Positions 41,845 through 50,000 of a stretch of 51,763 nucleotides of DNA are shown here, piece after piece; the first letter of the stretch is position 1, and every line of letters begins with the position of its first letter. Position numbers and translations under genes: made by a program. The stretch covers positions 1-51,763 of the forward strand of contig JBFXAM010000019.1 in assembly GCA_050184295.1 (NCBI GenBank), written 5' to 3'. Under the pieces are notes generated by a model. The model did no database searches. It worked only from the letters and a program-made list of their open reading frames with translations, and was not told where the DNA came from. This DNA comes from JBFXAM01 sp050184295 (lineage in GTDB: Bacteria; Planctomycetota; Phycisphaerae; UBA1845; Fen-1342).

Positions 41845-42168
41845 GCGGGTTGCGAACGTGCGTGGCCGACGCCTCGGCGCGCCGGTCGCGGCGCTCGATC
41901 CGGGGTTCGCGGCTGCGGTTGGGGAATCTCGCGCACCCCGCGACCGCGCGGTCGGTCGCGCGCGTTGCTGACGGTCGTTCGGCGTTCGCCGCCACGACGG
42001 CCGGCTGAAACATGCTCGCGGCGCGCGTTGCCGCCAGCCGCCGCGGGGGCGCGTCGGCGGTGCGCGGCGCCACCTCGGGGCTGCAACCCGGAAAGCGCCG
42101 ACTTGTGACATGTGCGGGTGCGGAATAACATCACAGAAGAGACCAAACTCGCCCCCTGGGAGCCGGGT

Positions 42169-42399
42169 ATGCCCGCGTTCACGCCGCACGTCGTTCGTTG
42201 GCTCGCACCCATCGCGTTGGTCTTGCTGCTGACAGCGGCGCCGGTGGTTGCACAGCCGGAAGAAGTCCCCTGGGTTGAGCCGGGCCTGACGCTGCTGCCG
42301 CGCAGCAAGGCGTACATGCCGTGGGTGTTCGGGGGGCTGTTCACGGTGGTGGTGATCGCGGTGAGCCTCAAGAATCCGCATCGCACACACCTGGATTAG
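42169..42399 (+). CDS. Small membrane protein of unknown function
   Basis: 76 aa. An N-terminal signal-like segment (VVRWLAPIALVLLLTAAPVVAQ) is followed by about 18 polar residues and a second hydrophobic helix (MPWVFGGLFTVVVIAVSLK), then a short basic tail. Either a cleaved signal with one C-terminal anchor or a two-helix membrane protein. ATG 42169 was chosen for its GGAGCC upstream and clean signal; a GTG at 42112 would add 19 charged residues. It is first of three small genes on this strand. Confidence 0.65.
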   Translation: MPAFTPHVVRWLAPIALVLLLTAAPVVAQPEEVPWVEPGLTLLPRSKAYMPWVFGGLFTVVVIAVSLKNPHRTHLD

Positions 42400-42515
42400 C
42401 GGCTGCGGCGGATCGCGGACTTCGAATTGCGGACCGACCTGGGGTCCGCGTGGCTACTCGATCCGGGATAGGCCGTCCGATCTGACGAGCGGGCCTGTTG
42501 GCACGGGAGATTCGC

Positions 42516-42836
42516 ATGAACAAATCATCGTGGATTGCGGCGCTCGCATGCCTCAATCTCGGGTTGCTCGCGGGCGTGGTGCTTTACAGCCTGCCGGCGA
42601 ACACGGCGTTTGCCCAGGAGACGCCTGCGCCGGCTGTCGGCGGGTTCGTCGTCGTGACTGGCGAGATTCAGGACGAATACGACGCGCTCTACGTCATCGA
42701 CCTGAGCACGCGCCGCCTGCACGCGTTCATGTACGACAAGACCGGCAAGCACCTCGCGTTCACCAGCTCGCGCGATCTCGATCGTGATTTCCGCAACAAC
42801 ACGCCGGCGCCGGCGCCGGCCGGAGGTCGCCCGTGA
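42516..42836 (+). CDS. Small exported protein of unknown function
   Basis: 106 aa. Signal segment at about 5-32 (SSWIAALACLNLGLLAGVVLYSLPAN, with AFAQ cleavage-like site). The mature part (FVVVTGEIQDEYDALYVIDL, then TRRLHAFMYDKTGKHLAFT) reads like one or two beta-propeller blades. GGGAG precedes the ATG. Its TGA shares one base with the ATG of the next gene (TGATG), so the two are coupled and appear to be related by duplication. Confidence 0.78.
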   Translation: MNKSSWIAALACLNLGLLAGVVLYSLPANTAFAQETPAPAVGGFVVVTGEIQDEYDALYVIDLSTRRLHAFMYDKTGKHLAFTSSRDLDRDFRNNTPAPAPAGGRP

Positions 42837-43186
42837 TGCAGACCAACCGACAGACCGCCGCCCCGAACGGCGCCCTCGACGCGAAGACGTTCGCCATCGG
42901 CGTGCTCAGCATCACCGCCTGCGTGCTCCTCGTCGGCTTCGTGCTGCTCGGCGTCACGCCGCGCGAGGCCGCCGCCGTCGGACAAGGTGACCGCGCGGGG
43001 GATTACGTCATGCTCACCCAGCAGCTTTCGTCTTCGCAGGAGGGCATCCTCGTCGTCGACCAGGCGTCGCGGCGCTTGATCCTGTACGGCTTCGACTACA
43101 ACAACCGTTCGCTCGAAATCGTCGATGGAATCGAGCTCGATCGCATTCGGCCGGCACAGGAGCGACCGAAGCGCAAGCCACGCTGA
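42836..43186 (+). CDS. Small exported protein, paralogue of the preceding gene
   Basis: 116 aa. A hydrophobic segment at about 19-42 (FAIGVLSITACVLLVGFVLLG) precedes a domain (YVMLTQQLSSSQEGILVVDQ, then SRRLILYGFDYNNRSLEIV) that lines up with the neighbour in the pattern TxxxxxxxxxLxVxDxxxRRL. The tail is basic. The start codon overlaps the previous stop. A partner pair anchored to the cytoplasmic membrane with periplasmic blades is a reasonable reading; function unknown. Confidence 0.78.
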   Translation: MQTNRQTAAPNGALDAKTFAIGVLSITACVLLVGFVLLGVTPREAAAVGQGDRAGDYVMLTQQLSSSQEGILVVDQASRRLILYGFDYNNRSLEIVDGIELDRIRPAQERPKRKPR

Positions 43187-43642
43187 CGGATCGGCGCGAA
43201 CTCGCCGCGCGTATTCGATTCGGGACGCATCGGCGTCGCGCGGACGTCCGTGAGGCGCGGGCTTCACCCCGCGCGGGGGTTCGTCGCGCGCCGCGCGGCA
43301 ACGTCGAGCCCCACGGTCCAGGCAGAATCGGGATCAGCGGTCCAGCCAGACTCGACGCCAGCGGTTCAGCAGGCGCAGTGCTTATGACACACCCAACGAA
43401 CGCCCCGCGCAACCCGATCCGCGGCGTCTGAAAAGCCCGCACGGGTGTCTCGCCCACGTGTTTCAACCCAGAAACCGTCTCGCGGACTCGGATGGGTGAC
43501 GCCGCTGTGGCGACACCCGCGATTGCCGTTCGTGCCGCTGGCGGGCGCCCCACCGAGGCTCTAAGCTGTTGCCGTGCCAAGCGCTGAAATCACCGCTCCC
43601 AAGGGCGCCGTTCCCGCACCCACCACCGAGTGCGGCCACCCC
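43187..43642. other. Intergenic region before ispA
   Basis: 456 bases without a recognised gene (the last 69 could be coding if ispA starts at GTG 43574). A 7-bp hairpin (GCGCGGG with CCCGCGC, 43255-43274) lies 70 bases after the small-protein pair and may end its transcript. No tRNA was seen. Confidence 0.5.
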
Positions 43643-44545
43643 ATGAGCGCGCCCGGGCCCGCACACTCGACGCCGCTCGCGTGGCTCGAAGCCGAGCGCG
43701 CCCGCATCGACGGCTGGCTCGCCGACCATGTTCGTGGGCTTTCGGCGACCGCTTCGCCTCACAGTCGATTGATCGAGGCCGTGGGATACTCGCTTCAGGC
43801 CGGCGGGAAGCGCGTGCGGCCGATCCTGGTCGTCGAGTGCGCGCGGATCTGTGGCGGAACCGACGAGCACGCCCGTCCGGCCGCGCTCGCGATCGAGTGT
43901 GTGCACACCTTCTCCCTGGTTCACGACGACCTGCCGGCGATGGACGACGACGACCTGCGTCGCGGCGTGCCCACGAATCACAAGGTGTTCGGCGAGGCGC
44001 TCGCGGTGCTCGCTGGCGACTGGCTGCTCGCACACGCGCTCGCGCAGGCGAGCGAGGCATCGACGCCGCACGTCGCCACCCGGCTGACGAGTGTGCTTGC
44101 CGAGGGCGTGAAGGCGATGATCGTGGGACAAGCGGCCGACATCGCCGGCGAGCGCCGCGCCCCCGACGGTGACCTGGTCGATTTCATCCACCTGCACAAG
44201 ACCGCGCGATTGATCGAGACGGCTTGCCGACTCGGCGCGGTGAGTGCGGGCGCCTGCGACGCGGAAACGAACGATCTGGGCGAGTACGGGCGGCGACTGG
44301 GGATCGCGTTCCAGATTGCGGACGACCTGCTCGATCTCACCGGCTCCGCCGCCGCAGCCGGAAAACGCGTCCGAAAGGATGCCGATAAATCCAAGCAGAC
44401 CTACCCGGCGGTGCATGGCGTCGAAGCCAGCCGCCGCCGGGCGGCGTTGGAGGTGGAAAGCGCGCTGGCGTGCATCGAACGCTTCGGCTCCCGCGGCGTA
44501 CGATTGCGTGAGCTGGCGCACTATGCGGCGGCGCGTGATCACTAG
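43643..44545 (+). CDS. ispA: Polyprenyl (geranyl/farnesyl) diphosphate synthase
   Basis: 300 aa, typical for short-chain IspA. It condenses IPP with DMAPP/GPP to make farnesyl diphosphate. GGKRVRP binds IPP; the first Asp-rich motif is HDDLPAMDDDDLRRG, the second is FQIADDLLDLTG. The residues before the first motif (VHTFSLV) are bulky but do not settle chain length. ATG 43643 fits the normal distance to GGKR; a GTG at 43574, 6 bases after a possible -10, would add 23 residues. dxs follows 90 bases downstream, so the two are probably co-transcribed. Its product is the substrate of the squalene/phytoene synthase at 47.2 kb. Confidence 0.93.
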   Translation: MSAPGPAHSTPLAWLEAERARIDGWLADHVRGLSATASPHSRLIEAVGYSLQAGGKRVRPILVVECARICGGTDEHARPAALAIECVHTFSLVHDDLPAMDDDDLRRGVPTNHKVFGEALAVLAGDWLLAHALAQASEASTPHVATRLTSVLAEGVKAMIVGQAADIAGERRAPDGDLVDFIHLHKTARLIETACRLGAVSAGACDAETNDLGEYGRRLGIAFQIADDLLDLTGSAAAAGKRVRKDADKSKQTYPAVHGVEASRRRAALEVESALACIERFGSRGVRLRELAHYAAARDH

Positions 44546-44635
44546 GCGCGCGGCGTCGCTGAGCGTGTTGCGCCGCGAAGGGCCCGCACGGCAAGTCGCC
44601 GCGGGCCGCACCCGTGTTTGAGAGACGAGAACGAA

Positions 44636-46567
44636 ATGCAGCGAATCCTCGAAACGATTGAGTCGCCGGCCGATCTCCAGAAGCTTTCGCTCGAACAGAT
44701 GCAGCAGCTCGCCGGCGAGATTCGCCAGCGCATTATCGACGTTGTCAGCCGGAACGGCGGGCACCTCGCGAGCAACCTCGGCGTGACCGAGCTGACGCTG
44801 GCGCTGCACAAGGCGTTCGACTTCTCCACCGACCGGCTGCTCTGGGACGTCGGCCACCAATGCTACGTTCACAAGCTGCTTACCGGTCGCAATGCGCGCT
44901 TCGACACGCTGCGGCAGGCCGGCGGCGTCAGCGGGTTTCCGAGCACGCACGAGAGCCCCTACGACCTCTTCGACGTCGGACACGCGGGCACCTCGATCGC
45001 CACCGCCGTCGGCATGGCGCGCGGCGACGCGATCGCCGGACGAGATTCGCGCGTGGTCGCGCTCATCGGCGACGCGAGCATTGTGAACGGCGTTGCGTTC
45101 GAGGGGTTGAACCAGGCGGGCACGCTGAAGCGCCAGTTTCTCGTGATTCTCAACGACAACTCGATGGGCATCGCGCCGACGCAGGGCGGACTCGCGTATT
45201 ACCTCGCGAAGTTCCGCGTCAGCGAGCTTTACGAGGAGATGAAGTCGAAGGTAGCCGAGTTGCTTCCCAAGGTGCCGCTCGTCGGAAAGAGCATGCTCGG
45301 CGTGCTGGAGCACCTCAAGGAGGGGCTCAAGGCGACCGTGTCGCCGCACCAGATTTTCGAGCAGATGGGGTTTGTGTACGTCGGTCCGGTCGACGGCCAC
45401 GACTTGCCGCACCTGATCGAGACGCTCGCGCTGCTGCGCGAAGTCGATCACCCCGTGTTGCTGCACGTGCACACCGAGAAGGGCCGCGGCTGCGACTGGG
45501 CCACCAAGGATCCGTGCGCTTTCCACAGCCCGAACAAGTTCCGCATCGAAGGCGACTCGATCGTCATACCCAAGAGCGATCGAAAGAGTTGGACCACGGC
45601 CTTCGCCGACGCGGTCATTCAGCTCTGCAAGGAAGACCCGCGCGTGTACGCGCTGACCGCCGCCATGCCCGACGGCACCGGCCTCGCGAAGGTCCGCAAG
45701 GAGCTTCCCGATCGCGTGCTCGACTGCGGCATCGCGGAGAGTTCGACGGTGGACATCGCCGCCGGCATGGCGAAGTCGGGCCTGCGGCCGCTCGCCGCGA
45801 TCTACTCGACGTTCCTCCAGCGCGGATTCGATCAGGTGTTTCAGGAAGTCGTGCTTCAGCAACTGCCGGTCGTGTTCTGCCTCGACCGCGCCGGGCTGGT
45901 CGGCGGCGACGGCGCTGTGCATCACGGCTACCTCGACATTACTTACCTGCGCCCGTTTCAGCACATGGTGCTGATGGCGCCCGCCGACGAACCCGAGCTG
46001 ACGGCGTCGCTGCGCTTCGCGCTCGCCGCCAACGCACCCGCCGCCATCCGCTATCCGCGCGACACCGTGCCTGTTCCCTTCGGCGACGCGCCGCCGTTCC
46101 GACTCGGCGAGTCGCGCACGATGGTCGAGGGCCCGGACGCGACGATTCTGGCGTACGGCACCGAAGTTCACTTTGCCATCGAGGCCGCCCGCACCCTCGC
46201 CGGCGAAGACATCTTCGTGACCGTCGTGAACGCCCGCTTCGCCAAGCCGATCGACGAGGACATGGTCCGCGACGCGGTTGCGCGCGGCGGACCGATCTTC
46301 ACGGTCGAGGATCACTCGGTTGCGGGCGGTTTCGGCAGCGCGGTGCTCGAGACTGCGAACCTGCTCGGCCTGCCGACGGAGCAGATCACGCGGCTCGGCA
46401 TGGCGGAAAACGTGTTCTACAAGCACGGCTCACGCACCGGTCAACTCGCGGAAGCCGGAATCGACGCCGCCGGGATCGCCGCCGCGGTGCGCCGCGGCGT
46501 GTTGGCGCAGCGCAAGCTCGCGCCGCGCGAGCGCGTGCCCGCCCGCGAGCGTCTGACCAACGCCTGA
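44636..46567 (+). CDS. dxs: 1-deoxy-D-xylulose-5-phosphate synthase
   Basis: 643 aa, full length. First step of the MEP pathway: pyruvate + glyceraldehyde 3-phosphate, using thiamine diphosphate. N-terminal signatures: NGGHLASNLGVTELTLALH, WDVGHQCYVHKLLTGR, then the ThDP motif IGDASIVNGVAFEGLN with LNDNSMGIAP. The usual GDG is GDA here. The transketolase centre (GIAESSTVDIAAGMAKSGL, YSTFLQRGFDQVFQEV) and C-terminal domain (VTVVNARFAKPIDEDM, EDHSVAGGFGSAV) are complete. ATG 44636 was preferred to a TTG six codons earlier. It is followed by a repeat-rich gap and then the squalene/phytoene synthase gene. Confidence 0.96.
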   Translation: MQRILETIESPADLQKLSLEQMQQLAGEIRQRIIDVVSRNGGHLASNLGVTELTLALHKAFDFSTDRLLWDVGHQCYVHKLLTGRNARFDTLRQAGGVSGFPSTHESPYDLFDVGHAGTSIATAVGMARGDAIAGRDSRVVALIGDASIVNGVAFEGLNQAGTLKRQFLVILNDNSMGIAPTQGGLAYYLAKFRVSELYEEMKSKVAELLPKVPLVGKSMLGVLEHLKEGLKATVSPHQIFEQMGFVYVGPVDGHDLPHLIETLALLREVDHPVLLHVHTEKGRGCDWATKDPCAFHSPNKFRIEGDSIVIPKSDRKSWTTAFADAVIQLCKEDPRVYALTAAMPDGTGLAKVRKELPDRVLDCGIAESSTVDIAAGMAKSGLRPLAAIYSTFLQRGFDQVFQEVVLQQLPVVFCLDRAGLVGGDGAVHHGYLDITYLRPFQHMVLMAPADEPELTASLRFALAANAPAAIRYPRDTVPVPFGDAPPFRLGESRTMVEGPDATILAYGTEVHFAIEAARTLAGEDIFVTVVNARFAKPIDEDMVRDAVARGGPIFTVEDHSVAGGFGSAVLETANLLGLPTEQITRLGMAENVFYKHGSRTGQLAEAGIDAAGIAAAVRRGVLAQRKLAPRERVPARERLTNA

Positions 46568-46677
46568 GCGGCCGTCGTATGTGACGGCTCTGTGCGCCGC
46601 GGCGCACCGCGGCATGAAGAGCCGTGGCGGAGCCAGTCGGCGCGGGGTGTGTGACAGTTTTGGCGAGCGCGGAATTT
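46568..46677 (+). terminator. Nested hairpins after dxs
   Basis: GCCGTC-GTATGT-GACGGC lies 5 bases after the dxs stop. It partly overlaps a larger structure, ACGGCTCT with AGAGCCGT (46584-46591 and 46618-46625), that encloses TGCGCCGCGGCGCA. No T tract follows; the hairpins may end or protect the ispA-dxs mRNA. Confidence 0.4.
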
Positions 46678-46912
46678 CGCCCCAACGGGGCGATGGCGTG
46701 TCGCCACGGGTGGAGCCGCGCCAGCGGCGGAACCCGTGGATCAAGAATCCGAAACGTGGCATTCGCCCCAACGGGGCGATGGCGTGTCGCCACGGGTGGA
46801 GCCGCGCCAGCGGCGGAACCCGTGGATCAAAAACCCGAAACGAGGCATTCGCCCCAACGGGGCGATGGCGTGTCGCCACGGGTGGAGCCGCGCCAGCGGC
46901 GGAACCCGTGGA
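46678..46912. repeat. Three tandem 86-bp repeats with hairpins, plus a degenerate fourth
   Basis: A 63-bp core begins CGCCCCAACGGGGCGATGG and recurs at 46678, 46764 and 46850 with perfect 86-bp spacing; cores are identical and the 23-bp spacers differ slightly. Each core carries a small hairpin (CGCCCC-AAC-GGGGCG) and a large nested one (CCACGGGT with ACCCGTGG enclosing GCCGC with GCGGC). A variant of the small hairpin (CGCCCCGCAAGGGGCG, 46936-46951) follows. It looks like an intergenic REP/BIME-type array, not coding and not CRISPR. Confidence 0.9.
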
Positions 46913-46951
46913 CCCGAAGTCTGAAACCTAACTTCCGCCCCGCAAGGGGCG

Positions 46952-47180
46952 GAGGAAAGCGAGCGGCGAACTACCCGGCTACCCTCGGCCCGCGACGGGG
47001 CCGCACAAATCCGCGCGACCTTGATCACGGGTTCCGCGCCGCCCTCGCGCGACTCGCTCCATCCGTAGCTGCGCTCCTTGGTCCCGTCGGGGTCGCCCAA
47101 ACCGTCACGCATGCGTCGGCCCGCGCCTCGGCCCGATCGCGTCGTCAAGCAGGTTTCGCCCGGGTACAATCGCCGCCCGG
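46952..47180 (+). promoter_or_regulatory. Gap and promoter before the squalene/phytoene synthase gene
   Basis: No gene is seen. Near its end TCGTCA (47142-47147), 17 bases, TACAAT (47165-47170) form a promoter whose start would be about 47177, only a few bases before the ATG at 47181; the message would be leaderless or nearly so. Confidence 0.5.
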
Positions 47181-48209
47181 ATGGACCCGTTCATCAGCCA
47201 CCACCTGCGAGGCGTCTCGCGCACCTACGCGCTGCTCGTGCCGATGCTGCCGGCCGGGCTGTCGGACGCCGTCGGGCTGGCGTATCTGCTGATGCGCATC
47301 ATCGACACGTACGAAGACGCCCCGGAACTTGCGCACGAGGCGCGCGCCGCGGGGCTGTCGCGCCTCGAATCCGTTTTGAGTCAGCTCGCGCCCGACGCCG
47401 CGGACCCGCGGGAGGCGGCGAATGCGGCCGCTCCGCCGCTTGCCGACTCCGCAGCGACCCCGCGCGTCGGCGATCTGGTCGCTGAGCCGGCGATCGGCGA
47501 AACCGCCGCCGAACGCGCGCTGATGGTCGAAGCGCCGCGCGTACTCGCACAACTGGCCGCGCTCGATGCACCTTATCGCGACGCGATCGCCGCCTGCGGC
47601 CTCACGATGATCCGCGGCGTGCGCGAGTTTTTCGAGCGCAGCGCCGCGCGGGAGCTGCCGTATCCGGCGATTCGCGGTCCCGAGGAACTACGGCGATACT
47701 GCTACTTCGTCGCGGGCGTGGTCGGCGAAATGCTCTGCCGCATGATGGCCCATTTTCTGCGCCTGCCCACGCTGCTGCGGCTGCGTGAGCTGGCGGTGGA
47801 GCTGGGCATCGGGCTGCAATTGGTGAACATCCTCAAGGACGCGTTAAAGGACTCGTACCAGGGGCGGCGCTATCTGCCTGCGACCGATGGCGCTGCCGTC
47901 GGCGGCGCGGCATCGTATCGCGACATTTACCAGGCCGCGCTCAGCGAGGCGCGCACGAGCTTGCAAAAGGGCGTCGAGTTCGTGCTCGCGCTGCCGGCGG
48001 CGGCGCGCGGGCTGCGCGCCTTCTGCGGCCTGCCGATCGCGTGGGGCGCCATGACGCTCGCCCGGGCCGAGCGCGACGCCGGCAAAGCGAAGATCAGCCG
48101 CGGCGCCGTGCAAGCGAGCATCGCGCTCTTCGCGCGCCTGGGCGGCGACGACCGCGCGCTGCGCGAGTGGTTCGACGGCCTGCTGCGGCCGGCGCCGCAG
48201 CCGGCCTGA
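47181..48209 (+). CDS. Squalene/phytoene synthase family protein (probable squalene synthase)
   Basis: 342 aa. Head-to-head condensation of two prenyl diphosphates, probably farnesyl diphosphate to squalene. The two DxxxD magnesium-binding motifs are DTYED (in MRIIDTYEDAPE) and DALKD (in LVNILKDALKDSYQGRRYLP), both as in squalene synthases. A low-complexity insert of about 45 Ala/Asp/Pro-rich residues sits at about 75-115 and is absent from typical members. There is no C-terminal membrane helix. The gene follows ispA-dxs across a repeat array; squalene could feed hopanoid or sterol-like lipids. Phytoene synthesis cannot be ruled out from the sequence alone. Confidence 0.88.
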   Translation: MDPFISHHLRGVSRTYALLVPMLPAGLSDAVGLAYLLMRIIDTYEDAPELAHEARAAGLSRLESVLSQLAPDAADPREAANAAAPPLADSAATPRVGDLVAEPAIGETAAERALMVEAPRVLAQLAALDAPYRDAIAACGLTMIRGVREFFERSAARELPYPAIRGPEELRRYCYFVAGVVGEMLCRMMAHFLRLPTLLRLRELAVELGIGLQLVNILKDALKDSYQGRRYLPATDGAAVGGAASYRDIYQAALSEARTSLQKGVEFVLALPAAARGLRAFCGLPIAWGAMTLARAERDAGKAKISRGAVQASIALFARLGGDDRALREWFDGLLRPAPQPA

Positions 48210-48246
48210 GCGGCGACCGATTCCTTTCTGAATTCGAGGACCATCG

Positions 48247-49959
48247 ATGCGAACGCGACTCATCGTGGGCTTGATCCCCGCTCTGCTGCTGGCTGCGAGC
48301 CGCGGGGTTGCCGCGCCGCCGACGCTCGAACGCGTCGTCGCGCGCGTCGCCGACGACAGCCCGCTCGTGGTCGTCGTCCCGAGCATCGACCGTCTGTTGG
48401 AAGGGCTGCGGGCCTTCGGCGGTGCGATCGGCGTGGATGACCTGGCCAAGCTGGATCGCGCCGAACTGCTCCGTGACAACTTCAAGCTCGACACGACGGC
48501 GGGCATCGATCAGTCCGGGCCGCTCGTCATGTACGGACACCCGGATGACGACGGGCCGGTCGTGCTCGCGACGCTCAGCGACGCGGGATTGTGGAAACGC
48601 GAGCGCGCCGCCGAGGAGTTGGCCGACGGTGTGCTCAAGGTGAGCCTCGGGCGCGACGAGCGCTATGCGTCGATCGAGGACGACATCCTCGTCCTCGCGC
48701 CGACCGAAGCTCATGTCCGCGCTGCGCTCAAGGCCAACGGCAAGACCGGCGCGCGCGTCCTGAAGTCGTGCGGCGAGCCGCTCAAGAAGGCCAGCGCCGC
48801 ATTCTACGCCGACACCGAAATCCTCCGCGACACCATCGGCGCTGGACTGGCGATGGGCGAGACTTTTGCCAACATGGGCGTCACCGCCGGCGGCGCAGAC
48901 CCCGAGATGGTCACGGCAATGCTCCGTTGGGGTTTCGAGCAACTTCGCCGCGCGCTCGACCAGAGCCGCGTGTTCACGCTTGTGGGACGTGTCAGCGCCG
49001 ACGGTGTGCACTTCGCGACGGCGCTCCGCTTCGCGACCGACAGCGACGTCGTCCGCTATCTGAGAACCGTCAAGCCGCCCGGCGCGGGGCCGCTGGCGCA
49101 CCCGTTGCCCGCCGACTGGGCCATGCTCTCGGGCTATGACTGGATGACCGACGGCAGCGTGCCCGGCTTGACCGACGCATTGCTCAAGATGCTCGCCGCC
49201 GAGCTCGGCGCCAAGGGCCAAACGAACCCGGAGCAGCTCGAGAAGTCGCTCGCACTCGCCGCCGAGTTCAACCGCAAGCTCACGCGCGTCGACCAGGTTC
49301 TCTGGGCGACCGACGAGGGCAAGACCGCCTCCGCGATGCGCTGCGGCGGAAAGCACGTTCGCGACATCATCCACGGGTTCGAGTCCTACGCCGAGCTCAA
49401 TCAGTTCATGATGCGCGCCTGGGGGCTCGGTGGGGCGCTGACGAGAACCGCGGGCGTCGAGCGCGTGGGCGACGTCGACGCGCGCTTCTCGAAAACGGAC
49501 TTCAGCACCGCCGCCCCCGAAGTTGCCAGGATGATGCAGTCCATGTACGGGCCGGAGCTCGTGGTTTATTGCGCGCCGCTCGGCGACGATGCGTTGATGG
49601 TCACCGGCGGTGCGACGGTGGCCAAAGCCGAACTGGAGCGCTTTCTCAAAGCGGGCCGCAAACCCGCCGAGCCGGCGGCCGCGCTGAAGTCGCTCTTCGC
49701 CGAGCTTTCGCCAAAGCCATCGGCGTGGATGGCATGCAACCTACGCCGAATGATGGACTGGTTAGGCGGGCTGACGACCGCGATGGGCACGCCCGCGCTG
49801 TTTCCGAAGCTGCCGAAAGACCGCGATGTGTTCGCGGCGTCGGCGTTCTATCTCGACCCGGACGGCGTGCGGGTCGAAGTCGTCGTGCCGAGCGCCGCGA
49901 TCAAGCCGCTCGTCGAGCAGGCAACGGACGAGACCTCCGCCGGCGGCGACAACATGTAG
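48247..49959 (+). CDS. Secreted protein of unknown function
   Basis: 570 aa. Clear signal peptide (MRTRLIVGLIPALLLAASRGVAA). The mature protein alternates helix and strand (DSPLVVVVPSIDRLLEGLRAFGG, then ERYASIEDDILVLAPTEAHVRAAL, LVVYCAPLGDDALMVTGGATVAKAEL), as in two repeated alpha/beta halves, a style of periplasmic protein often seen in planctomycetes (possibly like DUF3352). No catalytic motif is recognised. A GAGGA ribosome site precedes the ATG. It lies 37 bases after the squalene/phytoene synthase gene and 41 before rsgA. Confidence 0.8.
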   Translation: MRTRLIVGLIPALLLAASRGVAAPPTLERVVARVADDSPLVVVVPSIDRLLEGLRAFGGAIGVDDLAKLDRAELLRDNFKLDTTAGIDQSGPLVMYGHPDDDGPVVLATLSDAGLWKRERAAEELADGVLKVSLGRDERYASIEDDILVLAPTEAHVRAALKANGKTGARVLKSCGEPLKKASAAFYADTEILRDTIGAGLAMGETFANMGVTAGGADPEMVTAMLRWGFEQLRRALDQSRVFTLVGRVSADGVHFATALRFATDSDVVRYLRTVKPPGAGPLAHPLPADWAMLSGYDWMTDGSVPGLTDALLKMLAAELGAKGQTNPEQLEKSLALAAEFNRKLTRVDQVLWATDEGKTASAMRCGGKHVRDIIHGFESYAELNQFMMRAWGLGGALTRTAGVERVGDVDARFSKTDFSTAAPEVARMMQSMYGPELVVYCAPLGDDALMVTGGATVAKAELERFLKAGRKPAEPAAALKSLFAELSPKPSAWMACNLRRMMDWLGGLTTAMGTPALFPKLPKDRDVFAASAFYLDPDGVRVEVVVPSAAIKPLVEQATDETSAGGDNM

Positions 49960-49986
49960 CGGCGTGGGCGGACGGCCGGACGCCGA

Positions 49987-49992
49987 TAGAAT
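49987..49992 (+). promoter_or_regulatory. -10 element of rsgA (leaderless type)
   Basis: TAGAAT (5 of 6 to consensus) ends 8 bases before the rsgA ATG at 50001, placing the predicted transcript start at the start codon. No clear -35 and no ribosome site. Confidence 0.4.
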
Positions 49993-50000
49993 CGTCTGGT

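Noticed and set aside
41649..42386. 245-aa minus-strand open frame upstream of fpr
   Set aside because: No motif, high Arg/Ala content, overlaps the small plus-strand gene with a better signal peptide and the fpr start.
43463..46426. 987-codon open frame antisense to ispA and dxs
   Set aside because: It mirrors two unmistakable genes; its translation has no recognisable motif and is Arg/His/Ala-rich, as expected from GC-rich antisense.
46678..46912. CRISPR array
   Set aside because: The repeated part (63 bp) is far longer than the 23-bp spacers, spacers are near-identical, and no cas genes are present.
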